Source: an uncultured Campylobacter sp.
GTDB lineage: Bacteria; Campylobacterota; Campylobacteria; Campylobacterales; Campylobacteraceae
NCBI RefSeq assembly: GCF_938002845.1
Contig: NZ_CALKZP010000022.1
Span: 1 to 61,126, forward strand
DNA length: 61,126 nt
Direction of reading: 5' to 3'
Part shown: positions 1-8,631 of the stretch, one piece after another
Position numbering within the stretch: the stretch's first letter is position 1
How the letters are laid out: each line of letters starts with the position of its first letter
Program-made: the position numbers and the translations under genes
Notes under the pieces: generated by a model
What the model saw: only the letters and a program-made list of their open reading frames with translations
Told to the model about the DNA's origin: nothing
Database searches by the model: none

Positions 1-248
1 CTTAAAATTATAAAATTTTAAAACTGCTTGTCTTAGAATTTATAAGCAAAATTTCACGGCGAGGGTGCAATCTCATGAGCGAAAGCGGAGCCTTGCGAGT
101 AAATGCCGAATCTCGCTAGCAAGTAGTAGAATCTCACAAGCAAACGCAGAATCTCAAGCAAAGATGAAATACTACAGTGAGAGCAGAATTCCACAGCAAA
201 AGTAAAGCATATAAAATTTCATCATAAAATTCCGCCGCCCATATGCCC
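1..248. other. Non-coding AT-rich spacer with degenerate short repeats
   Basis: No gene is visible. The stretch at about 55-200 is built from loosely repeated units of roughly 20 bp that begin with AATCTC or AAATTTC and continue with AGCAA/GCGAG-like sequence (for example near 69, 110, 131 and 151). Units diverge strongly and spacing is irregular. The same style of sequence recurs in other spacers of this window. Confidence 0.5.
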
Positions 249-431
249 TTACTTTTTAGTAATTTTATAGAATAAATTTCCTATGCTTTGGATTATCTGC
301 ACAAGTACGATCAGGATCACGACGGTGTATGCCATTATATCGGGGCGGAAGCGCTGAAAGCCGTAGCGGATCGCCGCGGTGGTACCGATGCTAGTACCCA
401 CAAGAAGCTTTGTAATTTGGCGATACGAAAT
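249..431 (-). pseudogene. C-terminal remnant of a MetI-like methionine ABC transporter permease
   Basis: A 60-codon open stretch on the minus strand ends in TAA at 249-251 and is preceded in frame by a stop at 432-434, with no start codon or ribosome site. It encodes IRYGFQRFRPDIMAYTVVIL followed by a hydrophobic segment and a basic end. This resembles the last transmembrane helix and tail of MetI-type permeases, which end with an IRYG-QRF block and a VxxLVxLVQxxQxxG helix. The rest of the ~215-aa permease is absent and the sequence becomes A/T-rich noise upstream. I infer a decayed gene tail. The family assignment rests on this short block only. Confidence 0.55.
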
Positions 432-513
432 TTAAAATTAAAATTTATCTAGCATTAAAACTTGAAATTTTAAGAAATCAAGCAATTTAAATTTAGATTT
501 CTTAAATTTAATT

Positions 514-1026
514 CTATAAAATTTTAGCCTTTGCGGTTACGGATTTTATTTTAAGCTCATATACTTTCGTGCGTTTTAGGGATGCTTTAGAGGCGAACTC
601 CACGCGCGACATATAGTTTGGGGTGTATTTTTTGCAAAGTATCCGCAGAGCGTAAATTTTACGCTCGTCATCTAACACTTCGTTTGCTTCGCAAACGGCG
701 ATCGCGCTGCGGTACTCCGTCGTATAAACTCTAGAGCCTAAAGCGGCAGCGTCATTTGCGATAGATCGGTATTCTTCGTCGCTTGGGGTAGGAACGCGGT
801 TGTAGCTAACAAAAACCGCCGTTACCGCACGTCCGTTTTGAAAGAGTTTCGCCTTTGTGCCGGCAGGTGCGCCGTGGATATAAATAACGTCTGCATCGCG
901 CACCGGCGAGATAGGCACGCTAAAAATTTCGCCGCTCTCATCTATGCAGCTAAGCGTAGCGTATTCGCTCTCGTCGATGATTTTTAACGCCTCATCTTCG
1001 CTTAGCTGCCTATCTCGTCTGCGCAT
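514..1026 (-). CDS. Pyridoxamine 5'-phosphate oxidase-like FMN-binding protein (NimA-type)
   Basis: A 170-aa protein of the split-barrel flavin-binding superfamily that includes 5-nitroimidazole resistance (Nim) proteins. The N-terminus (MRRRDRQLSEDEALKII) and the following block around residues 22-60 (EYATLSCIDESGEIFSVPIS, then a VIYIHGAPAGTK segment) match the usual Nim/PNPOx start and the second strand that contacts FMN. Members bind FMN or haem; the natural substrate is generally unknown. Its ATG follows the ftsZ stop directly (TAAATG), so it is probably translated by coupling at the end of the ppiD-ftsA-ftsZ transcript. No specific role in division is implied. Family confidence is good; the reaction is not assigned. 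Confidence 0.8.
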   Translation of the reverse strand: MRRRDRQLSEDEALKIIDESEYATLSCIDESGEIFSVPISPVRDADVIYIHGAPAGTKAKLFQNGRAVTAVFVSYNRVPTPSDEEYRSIANDAAALGSRVYTTEYRSAIAVCEANEVLDDERKIYALRILCKKYTPNYMSRVEFASKASLKRTKVYELKIKSVTAKAKIL

Positions 1027-2187
1027 TTAGTCCATCTGGTTGCGTAGGAATGCGGGCTCGTCGAGCTCGTCGTAGGTCTCGTCTCCGTTAAAATCGCCGC
1101 TACTTACCTTTTGTCTAGAAAAGATAGAATTTCGACCCATGCTCTCTAAAAGCGCCTTCCTGCGATCCGCTACGTTATCGCTGGCGACCTGCTTTTTTTC
1201 CTCGATGCTCCTTTCAAAGCCGGTGGCGATGAGAGTAACCTCGACGCGGTTATTTTCCATCTTAGGATCGGTGGTGGTGCCCCAGGTAACGTCGGCATCC
1301 TTATCTACGGTATCTTCGATGATATTCATCGCAGATTCGATCTCAAGCAAGGAGCAATCAGGCGACATCTTAAAATGTACTAACACGCCCATAGCGCCGT
1401 GGATGGAGGTATTATCCAAAAGCGGAGATTGGATCGCGCTTTTTAGCGCTTCTTCTGCCGCGCCATCACCTTCGCTAACGCCGATACCCATAAGCGCCAA
1501 ACCGCGGTGAGTCATTACCTTTTTGACGTCGGCATAATCGACGTTGATATCGCTATCGCCTGATTCTAAGATCACGGAGATCATACCGTTTACGGCTTGG
1601 AATAGGACATTATCTACGATTTTAAAGGCATCTTTTAGACCGGTTTTTTTATCGATGATCTTCAATAAATTTTGATTTGGGATAACGATTATGGAATCGC
1701 ACTCTTTTTTAAGCTCTTCAAGACCCTCTTGTGCTAATCGCATGCGCTTTTTGCCCTCAAAACCGAAAGGGGTGGTAACGACGCCGATAGTTAGCGCTTT
1801 TTTCTCTTTCGCAGCTTTTGCAACGATAGGCGCAGCGCCCGTACCAGTACCGCCACCTAGACCGGAGCCCACGAAAACGATGTCGGAGTAGTCCAAGCGG
1901 TCTTTAAGATCGTCATAGTTCTCCTCCGCAGCCATCTTAGCAAGCGCTGGATCCATACCGCAGCCAAGGCCTTTGGTGGTGTTTTCGCCTAGTAAAATTC
2001 TAGTATTTGCGATCGATTTTTCTAACGCCTGCGCGTCGGTGTTAGCCACCATAAGCTCAACGTCGGTTTTGGTAAATCCTTCGCGGATCATATGATTTAT
2101 CATGTTGCATCCGCCGCCGCCGACGCCGATAACCTTCATCTTGGCACCGTAGATGCCCTTTCTTTCTTCCATACTATATCCTTTCAC
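1027..2187 (-). CDS. ftsZ: Cell division GTPase FtsZ
   Basis: Tubulin-like GTPase of 386 aa that polymerises into the cytokinetic ring. Visible motifs are the N-terminal nucleotide loop IGVGGGGCNMI (near residues 20-30), the tubulin signature GGGTGTGAAP (near 111-120) and the T7-loop region. After about residue 330 comes the variable linker, and the C-terminus is acidic (DELDEPAFLRNQMD), standing in for the FtsA-binding tail. Two starts are plausible: the GTG used here has AAGGAG six bases upstream, and an in-frame ATG five codons later has its own AAAGGA. The gene follows ftsA by 22 bp in the order ppiD-ftsA-ftsZ, all minus strand. Confidence 0.98.
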   Translation of the reverse strand: MKGYSMEERKGIYGAKMKVIGVGGGGCNMINHMIREGFTKTDVELMVANTDAQALEKSIANTRILLGENTTKGLGCGMDPALAKMAAEENYDDLKDRLDYSDIVFVGSGLGGGTGTGAAPIVAKAAKEKKALTIGVVTTPFGFEGKKRMRLAQEGLEELKKECDSIIVIPNQNLLKIIDKKTGLKDAFKIVDNVLFQAVNGMISVILESGDSDINVDYADVKKVMTHRGLALMGIGVSEGDGAAEEALKSAIQSPLLDNTSIHGAMGVLVHFKMSPDCSLLEIESAMNIIEDTVDKDADVTWGTTTDPKMENNRVEVTLIATGFERSIEEKKQVASDNVADRRKALLESMGRNSIFSRQKVSSGDFNGDETYDELDEPAFLRNQMD

Positions 2188-2209
2188 GAGTATCTCCTTA
2201 GCTTAAAAT

Positions 2210-3577
2210 TTAAAACCAATTTTTCATAGACGACCAAATTTTATTGAAAAAATTCTGTCCGTCTTTTTTGGGAAGTTGGATATTTAGATCCTCCTTCTTA
2301 GCCGCACCGCTATCCGCTCTGATGCCCTCTTTTTCTATCGCCTTGCTGACCTCTTTTTCATAATATTCGTTCACGTTTCGTTTCGGAGCCTTGTTTATAA
2401 CTTCGTCTTTGTAGCGGAGTTTGCCGTTAGAGTCCATCTCGTAAGGGGTAAATTCGCCGAAGCCATACATGCAAAGTCCTAGTGCGCAAGAATTTGAAAT
2501 ATCATCAGCAATCTCGTGTAGACCGCCTACGCTTTTTGCTCTTGCAACCCTAACGGAAGTGTTATCAAAAACTATCGCCGCTAGATCGCGCACGTCATCC
2601 AGCTTCGCCATGCCGCCGGTGATCACGATACCTGCGCCTATGCGGTCTTTATAGCCGCTTCTTTCGATCTTATCTGCTATCATATCGAAGGTCTCTTTAA
2701 CGCGAGCAAGGATTACTTGAGAGATGATCTCAAGGCTTATTATGTGATTTTCCGATTCGCTATCGCCTAAAGCAGGCAATTCAACTTCGCTATTGCCTTG
2801 ATTAATTAGATCGTTGTAGGTGATCTTTATATTTTCCGCATATGGAAGCGGCGTGTGCAGAGCGCGCGATAGATCGTTAGTAACGTTATTGGAGCCGAAC
2901 ATCACAACATCGTTATAACGTAAGGAATTTCCCAGGTGGATGACTATATCGCATGTAGCGCCGCCCATATCGATCAGTACGACACCTAGCTCCTTTTCGT
3001 CTTTGCTAAGCGTAGATATGGAGGATGCGTAGCCTGAAAGGACGATGTTATCGACCTTTACGCCTGCCATCTCGACTGATTTTTTCAAATTCTTAATCGA
3101 GCTTTCCGGCGCGATGACGATATGTGTGGATACCTCTAGGCGCGTGCCACTCATACCGAGGGGGTCTTCGATGTGTTCCTGCTCATCGACTCTAAAATCA
3201 TACGGAAGCACATGCAAGATTACGCTATCACTAGGCACGTTTGCTTGCGCTTCGGCAACCTGCATGGCACGCTTTATTTCATCTAGTCCGATCTCATTTT
3301 CCATAGTTATGACGCCGCGAGATTTGACGCTTTTGGCATATGAGCCAGAGATCGATATAATGGCTTTATCATAGCTTCTACCAGCGCCTTTTACTGCTGC
3401 TTTCACCGCCTGCTTTATTGAGCCCGCGGCCTGCTCTATGTTTGTTATGACGCCCTTTTTGATACCTAAAGTATCGGCTCCGCCAACGCCTAAGACCGTA
3501 AAAATGCCATCATTTTTAGCGATTATCGCGCGAATTTTAGTTGAGCCTATATCTAGACCTAAAATATACTCACTCAC
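2210..3577 (-). CDS. ftsA: Cell division protein FtsA
   Basis: Actin-fold ATPase of 455 aa that tethers FtsZ filaments to the membrane and recruits later division proteins. The N-terminal phosphate-1 motif (LGLDIGSTKIRAII), a central DMGGATCDIV phosphate-2 motif and a GIVITGGMAKL adenosine motif are all visible. The C-terminus (FFNKIWSSMKNWF) is a typical amphipathic membrane-targeting helix, so the protein appears complete. Residues about 385-440 form a charged, probably disordered linker. The start overlaps the end of the upstream ppiD-like gene by 8 bp, and ftsZ follows, so the three are one transcription unit. Confidence 0.97.
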   Translation of the reverse strand: MSEYILGLDIGSTKIRAIIAKNDGIFTVLGVGGADTLGIKKGVITNIEQAAGSIKQAVKAAVKGAGRSYDKAIISISGSYAKSVKSRGVITMENEIGLDEIKRAMQVAEAQANVPSDSVILHVLPYDFRVDEQEHIEDPLGMSGTRLEVSTHIVIAPESSIKNLKKSVEMAGVKVDNIVLSGYASSISTLSKDEKELGVVLIDMGGATCDIVIHLGNSLRYNDVVMFGSNNVTNDLSRALHTPLPYAENIKITYNDLINQGNSEVELPALGDSESENHIISLEIISQVILARVKETFDMIADKIERSGYKDRIGAGIVITGGMAKLDDVRDLAAIVFDNTSVRVARAKSVGGLHEIADDISNSCALGLCMYGFGEFTPYEMDSNGKLRYKDEVINKAPKRNVNEYYEKEVSKAIEKEGIRADSGAAKKEDLNIQLPKKDGQNFFNKIWSSMKNWF

Positions 3578-5027
3578 TGTCTTTACCTTTAAAATATCTT
3601 TCGGTTTTATAGCGCTTTTCTAGCATTTTGGTTAGATCGTCTTGCAGATTGGAATTTAATAACGTGGTTATCCTATCGGCTACGATCGTTTTTTCTTTAT
3701 CTATCTCTTCGCTGCTACCTAGGCTCTGCTGTGAAATTTTATACACTACGGCTTTGTTATCAAACATCACTATCCCTTCTTTGGCAGGCTTATTAAACAT
3801 ATCAATAAGAAATTTATAAAATTCGTCATCGCTTAGCTTGGTATTGTTTTTACTACTTAGAGATAAGGTGCCGAAATCTTCGCCTTTGAAATTTTTAAGC
3901 GCATCTTGGGCTCTTTTTTCAAGTAGCTCTTTACGTTTTTTTGTTTCAAATTCTTTAGAAGCCAAAGACTTAGCTTCTTCGAAGCTCATCTGCCTAGGCT
4001 GTTCTACACCGTTTAGTTTAGCAATCAAATATCCGCCCTTGTATTCGAAAGGCTTGATGACATCTCCTGGCTTTGCCACCTCGATCTCAGATACTGGAAA
4101 ATTGCTAGCCGTAGCAACTATGGTTTCATTAGTATCGATTTTGCCTTTTTTAATATCTGGAAAATCTTTTTTTGCGATTTTTTTAGCTTGATCCATTCGG
4201 TAATCTTTTAAGACGTTAGGTTTGGCTTCTGCAAAATCCAATAATTTATCATCCAGGCTTCTATATTCGCCTCTGTGTTCTTCATAAAATTTACTTAGTT
4301 CGGTCTCATTCACATCGGCATTGCTAGGCGCCACAAAATATGTTCCTAGAGTATATTTTTTCTCGGTCATAAAATGTGATTTCTCGCCTTCCCAAAATTT
4401 CTTTAGCTCGTCGTCATTAAAAGTGACGTTAGCATCGGCGTAGATTATCTCTGCAGAAACCTTATCCTGCATCAGCTGCGATGCTGCAAATGCTTCTACG
4501 ATCTTAGGGTTAGGCGTTATTTTTAGCGCTTTGCCGAGCTTTTCTAAAGTTAGGACCTTTTGTAGATTGCGCTCAAATTCCTTTTTAGTAAGTCCTGAAT
4601 TCCTTACGACATTATCGTAAAGTTCCTTACTAAATGCGCCATTTTCTTGGAAATTCGGCGAGTTTAGCACAAATTCCGCCACATCTTTATCACTAGCCTG
4701 AATGCCTAAATCTTTAGCAAAATTTAGAAAATACGCTTCGCCGATTAGCTGATCTACTGCGATCTGATCTAGATGCATATTTTTGGCTTGTTCTTGAGTA
4801 AATTGCCCATCGCTCATAGCGTTTAATCTATTGTATAACTCGGTTGATTTTATCTTATATTCTTGATTCGTTATTGAAATCTGCCCTACTCTAGCGATTG
4901 AGCCTGCGCGGTTAGCGTTCATATCATATGCGCCCCAGCCGACGAAGCCTGCGCCCACGAAGGCTATCGTGCTTATCCAGATCGTCGGTATAAGCGACTT
5001 CTTATGCTTTTGCATCCATTCTATCAT
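3570..5027 (-). CDS. ppiD: Membrane-anchored SurA/PpiD-type peptidyl-prolyl isomerase
   Basis: A 485-aa periplasmic chaperone/foldase anchored by one N-terminal helix (residues about 12-34, LIPTIWISTIAFVGAGFVGW) after a basic cytosolic start. Residues about 45-200 look like the SurA_N chaperone domain (SIARVGQISITNQEY, then helical repeats). A parvulin-like segment is visible around 310-360 (VAKPGDVIKPFEYKGGYLIA, RQMSFEEAK). Parvulin active-site conservation is weak, so chaperone activity may matter more than isomerisation. PpiD-like proteins help outer-membrane and secreted proteins leave the Sec translocon. It is first in the ppiD-ftsA-ftsZ unit, the same neighbourhood as in C. jejuni. Confidence 0.88.
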   Translation of the reverse strand: MIEWMQKHKKSLIPTIWISTIAFVGAGFVGWGAYDMNANRAGSIARVGQISITNQEYKIKSTELYNRLNAMSDGQFTQEQAKNMHLDQIAVDQLIGEAYFLNFAKDLGIQASDKDVAEFVLNSPNFQENGAFSKELYDNVVRNSGLTKKEFERNLQKVLTLEKLGKALKITPNPKIVEAFAASQLMQDKVSAEIIYADANVTFNDDELKKFWEGEKSHFMTEKKYTLGTYFVAPSNADVNETELSKFYEEHRGEYRSLDDKLLDFAEAKPNVLKDYRMDQAKKIAKKDFPDIKKGKIDTNETIVATASNFPVSEIEVAKPGDVIKPFEYKGGYLIAKLNGVEQPRQMSFEEAKSLASKEFETKKRKELLEKRAQDALKNFKGEDFGTLSLSSKNNTKLSDDEFYKFLIDMFNKPAKEGIVMFDNKAVVYKISQQSLGSSEEIDKEKTIVADRITTLLNSNLQDDLTKMLEKRYKTERYFKGKDSE

Positions 5028-5069
5028 CTAAATCCTTAAATAGCTAACTAAAGAAATTTTTTGTTAGTA

Positions 5070-5075
5070 ATTATA
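5070..5075 (-). promoter_or_regulatory. Probable -10 element of the ppiD-ftsA-ftsZ unit
   Basis: On the minus strand this reads TATAAT, preceded by a T-rich region, about 40 bp before the ppiD-like start codon. Campylobacter sigma-70 promoters often rely on a good -10 and A/T-rich upstream sequence without a strong -35. Assignment is by motif and position only. Confidence 0.4.
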
Positions 5076-5159
5076 CAGATAAAACCTTATGAAAGGCTGA
5101 AAAATAGGCATTTTTGGCGAATTATAACGCGTTAGTAAATGATTTGGTATACATTAATC

Positions 5160-5720
5160 TTAGCTTAGCAAAAGTAGCTTCGAACTCATTTCTAAAATCG
5201 CTATTTTTTTCGCCATTTGCTGCGCGCTCCTTGCATGGGCAAAAACCCCATAGCCTCGGATCACCATTATATCGCTATTTTCATTTATCATATAGTTACA
5301 AATTTCATACGGCGCGCGCTCGTGCCAATCGTCGTAGTTCTTAGGATCGTAAATTTCAACGCGCTTAAATTTGCTTACCCCAAAGTAATCTCGTGGCAAA
5401 ATAAAATCATGCTCCAGCGTATATGCGACAAGATACGGCGGTGTCGCGTAGGTTACGAATTTTGCCTCTTTTATATTTTTGTAGATATTTATATGTATAT
5501 CGCTATCGATGCTAGCATCCTGCCAGCGGTAGTCTTTTTTTGAAAACAGCGTTATAAAATCATCCCTATCCAGGCTATCGAAAATCGCGTCTTTTTTGTT
5601 GATCAAAAATTGATTTTCTTTAATTTTTGCTGAAATCGAGCCGTGAAAGATTCCAAAAAGCCTATCTCTAAACATCGAAAGCGAAATTTTGCGTAAAATT
5701 TCATAATAATACTCGTCCAT
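5160..5720 (-). CDS. Class II aldolase/adducin-fold protein, probably lacking the metal site
   Basis: A 186-aa protein resembling class II aldolase/adducin domain proteins. An FHGSISAKI block near residue 26 corresponds to the substrate-loop GxxS motif, and a C-terminal RGYGVFAHARSAQQMAKKI segment corresponds to the G-V/I-x-A helix region of the family. In active aldolases the centre carries a THPPYA motif supplying metal-binding histidines. Here the equivalent reads VTYATPPYLVAY, so both histidines are gone. I infer a non-catalytic or altered member. It sits divergently from rsmH, with starts 64 bp apart. Function unknown. Confidence 0.65.
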   Translation of the reverse strand: MDEYYYEILRKISLSMFRDRLFGIFHGSISAKIKENQFLINKKDAIFDSLDRDDFITLFSKKDYRWQDASIDSDIHINIYKNIKEAKFVTYATPPYLVAYTLEHDFILPRDYFGVSKFKRVEIYDPKNYDDWHERAPYEICNYMINENSDIMVIRGYGVFAHARSAQQMAKKIAILEMSSKLLLLS

Positions 5721-5784
5721 CTCTCGCCTTTGTAAAAAATTTCGCTATTATATAGGATTAGAAATTTCAAAAGGATAAATTTAA

Positions 5785-6720
5785 GTGCAAGCTCCACATA
5801 TTCCGGTACTTTTTTCGCAGACGATCGCAGCATTTTCGCAGCTTGAAGACGGCTATGTTATCGACTGCACGCTAGGCTACGGAGGGCACAGCGAAGGCAT
5901 TTTGACCGCTAATCCGCACCTTAAACTCATCGCTTGCGACAGAGATGCCGAAGCGATAGAATTTTCGCGCGAGCGGCTTGGTAAATTTAAAGATCGCATA
6001 GAAATCCACAAAGCAAAATTTAGCGAAATTTTAGAAATTCTGCCCGAGCAAAAGCTCCGCGCAGTTCGTGGGATCTTAGCCGACATTGGCGTTTCGTCGC
6101 TTCAGCTAGATAAAAACTGTCGTGGCTTCTCCACTAAAAGCGACGCGCTGGATATGCGAATGGACGAGAGCGCAGCGCTAGATGCGGCGTATGTCGTAAA
6201 CCGCTACTCACAAGCGGATCTGGCGCGCATTTTCCACGAATATGGCGAGCTAACAAACGCTAACGCAATCGCTGCTAAAATAGCTACTGCACGAGCTAAC
6301 GCACCGCTAACAAGCGCCAAAGCTTTGGCAAATTTAATCGGAATAAAGCCCGTTAAAGGGCGCAGCATCAGCACGGCTACGCTAGCATTTCAGGCGATCC
6401 GCATCGAGGTAAACGACGAGCTTGGCGAGCTAAAACGCCTACTTGATCTCATCGAACAAAAATCGCGCGATTCAATTCTAACTAATGCAACTGTCGCTAT
6501 AATCTCGTTTCATTCGCTTGAAGATCGTATAGTAAAGGAGCGATTTAAGGCGTGGGAGCGCGATTGCGTCTGTCCTAGAGAATTTATGCGCTGCGAATGC
6601 GGCGGCGGGCATTCGTTAGGTAAAATCCTAACCAAAAGCCCTATAACGGCGGATGCGCAGGAACTCGCGCAAAATTCTCGAGCCGCAAGTGCAAAGTTAA
6701 GAATTTTTCGACTGAAATGA
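5785..6720 (+). CDS. rsmH: 16S rRNA (cytosine1402-N4)-methyltransferase RsmH
   Basis: A 311-aa SAM-dependent methyltransferase modifying C1402 in the decoding centre of 16S rRNA. The start HIPVLF, the SAM loop DCTLGYGGHSEGIL (residues about 27-40), the DIGVSSLQLD block, and the C-terminal AIISFHSLEDRIVKERFK and LTKSPITA motifs are all diagnostic. The start is GTG, with AAGGAT nine bases upstream. The gene is the first of the classical division/cell-wall cluster in many bacteria, and the ppiD-ftsA-ftsZ group lies just upstream on the other strand. Confidence 0.97.
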   Translation: MQAPHIPVLFSQTIAAFSQLEDGYVIDCTLGYGGHSEGILTANPHLKLIACDRDAEAIEFSRERLGKFKDRIEIHKAKFSEILEILPEQKLRAVRGILADIGVSSLQLDKNCRGFSTKSDALDMRMDESAALDAAYVVNRYSQADLARIFHEYGELTNANAIAAKIATARANAPLTSAKALANLIGIKPVKGRSISTATLAFQAIRIEVNDELGELKRLLDLIEQKSRDSILTNATVAIISFHSLEDRIVKERFKAWERDCVCPREFMRCECGGGHSLGKILTKSPITADAQELAQNSRAASAKLRIFRLK

Positions 6721-7821
6721 CCGCCTTTGATTGCTATGAATTTTAAATTTTGACGAAATTTTGTAAAATTTACAGATTTTGCAGGCATTAAATTTTAAAA
6801 TTTTACGGAATTTTGAAATTCAGCTTTCAAAGATTCGCTTTAGAATTTATAATATTTTTCAGTGCTATTTTGAGTACCTAATAGCTAAATTATAAAATTT
6901 AGCGAAAAATTTAACGTTGAATTTTACGCTAAATTTAACGTATAATTTTATGAGATTTAACTACTGCATATTTTAAAAACTAAGTAGTAGCATAATACGG
7001 AACCTAGCGAAAGTTAAAATTTGGCGCCTAAAGCAAGTGGCGTAATGCCAAATCTAAGTCCTTTGCTTTAACGAAATTTTGTAAGCGAGCAGTAGTTTCA
7101 TTGACATTTTAGATGATAGAGCTTATCTTGCAAGCGATATCTTTCGCTTAGCGTTTTAAGGCGCATCGAAGACGCAGTAAAAATTTTAAGCGGTTTTTCA
7201 GATTATTTGACAAAATTTTATAAATAGTCAATCTCGGTAAAGTGAGCTCGATTTTTACCTGTCAAAATGAATTTCCCAAGTAGGCGGTGCAAATAGGCGA
7301 AGACATTAAAATTTCGCTTGCCAAGATAGAATTTTGCAGATAGATAGCGGGTGAGGTAAATGAAATTTCGCCGCAAATGCAAAAACTATCAACGTAAAAA
7401 TTTTAAACTAGACAGCGGGACTCAGCAGATAACTCTGCTGCTGATATAAATTTTGCAAGCCGGCAGCGTATAAAATGGGTAAAATCAGCATAATTCTGCT
7501 CGTTACGGCGGAATTGATCTTTACCTAAATTCCACGAGCCTGCCGCCGGTGCAAAGAGCGAGCAAAATTAACAAAAATAGCCCGTTAAAGTGAAATTTTG
7601 CTTTTGCTGGCCGAGATATAATTTTGCGAGTTAAGATAAAATTCCATTTACCGAGGTAAAATTGCAAAGAAAAATTTTGCTCGTAGCTTTGCTTTTAAAT
7701 TTTACCTGGCTCATTGCTGGGCGCAGGCGAGCTGCGGGTTTCGAGCTGAATTCATCTTGACGCAGGCGCTTTGGCGGCGAGTAAAGATAAGATCGTGGTT
7801 TTAAATTTATGGAGATTTAAA
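6721..7821. other. 1.1-kb spacer without a recognisable gene
   Basis: No ORF with a ribosome site or family resemblance was found on either strand. The sequence is dominated by repeated AAATTTT/GAATTTTGC/TAAAATTC words separated by 15-30 bp of G/C-richer sequence, especially from about 7280 to 7690. Short inverted pairs of AAATTT words occur just after rsmH and could form weak terminators. Confidence 0.5.
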
Positions 7822-8631
7822 ATGAACAAATATGAATATTTTGCCGACGACGATGACGGGCACGACTTCGCAGGAACATCTGATTTAGCGGGTATAGAGC
7901 TTGCGAAAAGACGAGCTATGGAGGATCTGACGGATGAGGAGCTAGAGGATAAGCTTGCCGCGGATCTTTCCGTAAAACGAAACTACGCGGGCGCAGCGGG
8001 CGGTTACGACGATTTTACCGGCTTGGAATTCGAAAGTTCAGGCTTTACAAATACCCAAAACTATCTAAATTCCGAAAGCGGCGGAACAAAATTTAATAAA
8101 AGCAACAAAGTCAAATTAAAAGGACGCGACGACGCAAATATTTCAGCCACTCGCGGCAGCGATAATTCCAGCGGAGCGAGCTACGGCGATTTTGCAGGTA
8201 CCAATTTTGTCGGCAAGGCGGATTACGCGGCGTTTGCAGATGCAAGCTTTACAGGTACACAAAATCAAAATTACGCAGATCTGGGCGCGCATGATTATGC
8301 AAGCCTTGCCGCAGGGCGCAGCTATGGCAGTTTTGCTGGCGCACAAGACGAGCTACTACGCAACTACGATGCCGAGAAAAAAAAGGAGAAAAATCTCACG
8401 CTTTATCAGCTTTTAGTCGTTTATCTGCTGATCGGATTTGCGTTCTTGCTGACGGTGCCGGCGATTTACATCCGCAACGAAATTTATTACATCAGCCGCG
8501 ACATCGCCGCGCTTCGCACTAAACACGAGGTTTTGCTTGAGGAAAATCGCGCGCTTAACAACGACATCGAATATCTGCGCTACAAAAATGAAATTTTAGA
8601 TCCGCAAAGCGTGCAAGAAAATGGGCGCTGA
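7822..8631 (+). CDS. Bitopic membrane protein with coiled coil; candidate FtsL-like division protein
   Basis: A 269-aa protein; I start at the ATG preceded by GGAG rather than 51 bp upstream. Residues about 1-190 are acidic and low in complexity, with recurring Y-x-x-F-A/T-G units (YDDFTG, YGDFAG, YAAFAD, YGSFAG). A single hydrophobic helix follows (LLVVYLLIGFAFLLTVPAIY), then about 50 residues with heptad-spaced hydrophobics (RDIAALRTKHEVLLEENRAL). That plan (cytosolic tail, one helix, short periplasmic coiled coil) is that of FtsL/DivIC, and ftsL follows rsmH in many bacteria. The role is inference: FtsL sequences are too variable to recognise by motif, and the long N-terminal tail is unusual. 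Confidence 0.5.
   Translation: MNKYEYFADDDDGHDFAGTSDLAGIELAKRRAMEDLTDEELEDKLAADLSVKRNYAGAAGGYDDFTGLEFESSGFTNTQNYLNSESGGTKFNKSNKVKLKGRDDANISATRGSDNSSGASYGDFAGTNFVGKADYAAFADASFTGTQNQNYADLGAHDYASLAAGRSYGSFAGAQDELLRNYDAEKKKEKNLTLYQLLVVYLLIGFAFLLTVPAIYIRNEIYYISRDIAALRTKHEVLLEENRALNNDIEYLRYKNEILDPQSVQENGR

Noticed and set aside
7771..7821. Upstream start for the FtsL-like protein, adding 17 residues
   Set aside because: The ATG at 7822 has GGAG at a proper distance; the upstream start has no ribosome site.
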